A program made the position numbers and the translations under genes. A stretch of 21,163 nt of DNA from DASQFD01 sp035633255 (GTDB lineage Bacteria; Actinomycetota; Actinomycetes; Actinomycetales; Dermatophilaceae), in contig DASQFD010000016.1 in the NCBI GenBank assembly GCA_035633255.1, forward strand, positions 1 to 21,163. Reading direction: 5' to 3'. Below, one piece after another: positions 20,403 to 21,163 of this stretch. The notes beneath the pieces are model-generated. The model did no database searches and was not told the DNA's origin. It worked only from the letters and a program-made list of their open reading frames with translations. Each line of letters opens with the position of its first letter. The first letter of the stretch is position 1.

Positions 20403-21163
20403 GTGACGTTTCGCCAGGAAGCCGGACCCATCCTCAACGGCATCCCCTCCCACCTCCCCGACACCGACCCCGAGGAGACCCAGGACTGGCTCGACTCCCT
20501 CGAGAGCGTGCTGGAGCGCGGTGGTCGCACCCGCGCCCGCTACGTCATGCTCCGGCTGCTCGAGCGGGCCCGCGAGCGCCAGATCGGCGTCCCGTCGCTG
20601 ACCGCCACCGACTACGTCAACACCATCGGCCCGGAACAGGAGCCGTGGTTCCCCGGCGACGAGGACACCGAGCGGCTCTACCGCCGGCTGATCCGCTGGA
20701 ACGCCGCCGTGATGGTGCACCGCGCCCAGCGCCCGGGGATCTCCGTCGGGGGGCACATCTCGACCTACGCCTCCGCGGCGACGCTCTACGAGGTGGGGAT
20801 GAACCACTTCTTCCGCGGGCCGGACCACCCGGGCGGCGGCGACCACGTCTTCTTCCAGGGCCACGCCTCCCCCGGGATGTACGCACGCTCCTACCTCGAG
20901 GGGGTCCTCACCGAGACCGACCTCGACGGCTTCCGCCAGGAGAAGAGCCACCTCGTCGACGGGCGGGTGCGGGCGCTGTCGTCCTACCCGCACCCGCGGA
21001 TGATGCCGGACTACTGGCAGTTCCCCACCGTGTCGATGGGCCTGGGCCCGATGAACGCCATCTACCAGGCGCAGTTCGACAAGTACCTCCACAACCGCGG
21101 CATCAAGGACACCAGCGAGCAGCGGGTGTGGGCCTTCCTCGGCGACGGCGAGATGGACGAGCC
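20403..21163 (+). CDS. aceE: Pyruvate dehydrogenase E1 component (homodimeric), 3'-truncated
   Basis: First 253 codons of the homodimeric thiamine-diphosphate E1 enzyme of the pyruvate dehydrogenase complex, converting pyruvate to the acetyl group passed to E2. Family marks: DTDPEETQDWLDSLESVLERGG near the N-terminus, ATDYVNTIGPEQEPWFPGDE, RWNAAVMVHRAQRP, GGHISTYASAATLYEVGMNHFFRG, DHVFFQGHASPGMYARSYLEG and WQFPTVSMGLGPMNAIYQAQFDKYL. The window ends inside the ThDP/Mg2+ motif GDGEMDE, so all of the middle and C-terminal domains lie outside. The start is GTG 20403 with GAGAGGA upstream; no earlier start fits. In Mycobacterium and Streptomyces aceE lies close to DUF3052 and the peroxiredoxin (recall). 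Confidence 0.97.
   Translation, partial: MTFRQEAGPILNGIPSHLPDTDPEETQDWLDSLESVLERGGRTRARYVMLRLLERARERQIGVPSLTATDYVNTIGPEQEPWFPGDEDTERLYRRLIRWNAAVMVHRAQRPGISVGGHISTYASAATLYEVGMNHFFRGPDHPGGGDHVFFQGHASPGMYARSYLEGVLTETDLDGFRQEKSHLVDGRVRALSSYPHPRMMPDYWQFPTVSMGLGPMNAIYQAQFDKYLHNRGIKDTSEQRVWAFLGDGEMDE

Overview
The window is a very GC-rich stretch of chromosome from an actinobacterium. The gene set is typical: homodimeric aceE, DUF3052 next to an AhpE-type peroxiredoxin, an RNase H/phosphatase fusion, polyphosphate glucokinase, FdhD, and a type A RNase P RNA. From recall, the order NIF3 / zinc ribbon / RNase H-phosphatase and the AhpE / DUF3052 / aceE neighbourhood resemble Mycobacterium and Streptomyces. 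Very frequent GCATAC/GTATGC words suggest a micrococcalean lineage such as Intrasporangiaceae, but that placement is inference.

Layout. 1-1673: 3' part of a secreted M6 (immune inhibitor A-like) metalloprotease, followed by a hairpin terminator. 1863-5481: panB, a small SAM methyltransferase, a small SPOR-like protein on the opposite strand, methionine aminopeptidase and polyphosphate glucokinase. 5498-6148: a metallo-beta-lactamase fold hydrolase (minus strand). About 6338-6724: RNase P RNA (minus strand), diverging from a YaaA-family gene (6831-7577). 7578-11958: an accessory-looking stretch with three toxin-antitoxin modules (two VapBC, one HigBA) and a RibD/DHFR-like reductase; a rhodanese-metZ operon sits between the two VapBC pairs. 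12174-14984: a minus-strand run of tRNA-Val(TAC), NIF3-like protein, C4 zinc-ribbon coiled-coil protein, and RNase HI/phosphatase. 15034-16059: AhpE-like peroxiredoxin and DUF3052. 16142-18381: two PH-domain membrane proteins. 18417-20197: a meta-cleavage-type alpha/beta hydrolase diverging from fdhD. 20403-end: aceE, cut by the window edge.

Expression. Most genes that start after an intergenic gap have a TAnnnT -10 hexamer ending 6 or 7 nt before the start codon and no Shine-Dalgarno sequence, which predicts leaderless mRNAs. Genes inside operons are joined by 1- or 4-nt stop/start overlaps. A few genes (ppgK, higA, vapB2, the RibD-like reductase, the SPOR-like gene) have clear Shine-Dalgarno sequences instead.

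I found no CRISPR array, insertion sequence, phage gene or clearly new multi-gene system. The strongest unexplained signals are the GCATAC/GTATGC enrichment with biased codon choice, the NIF3 start codon 1 nt after a tRNA, and the symmetrical operators of the TA modules.
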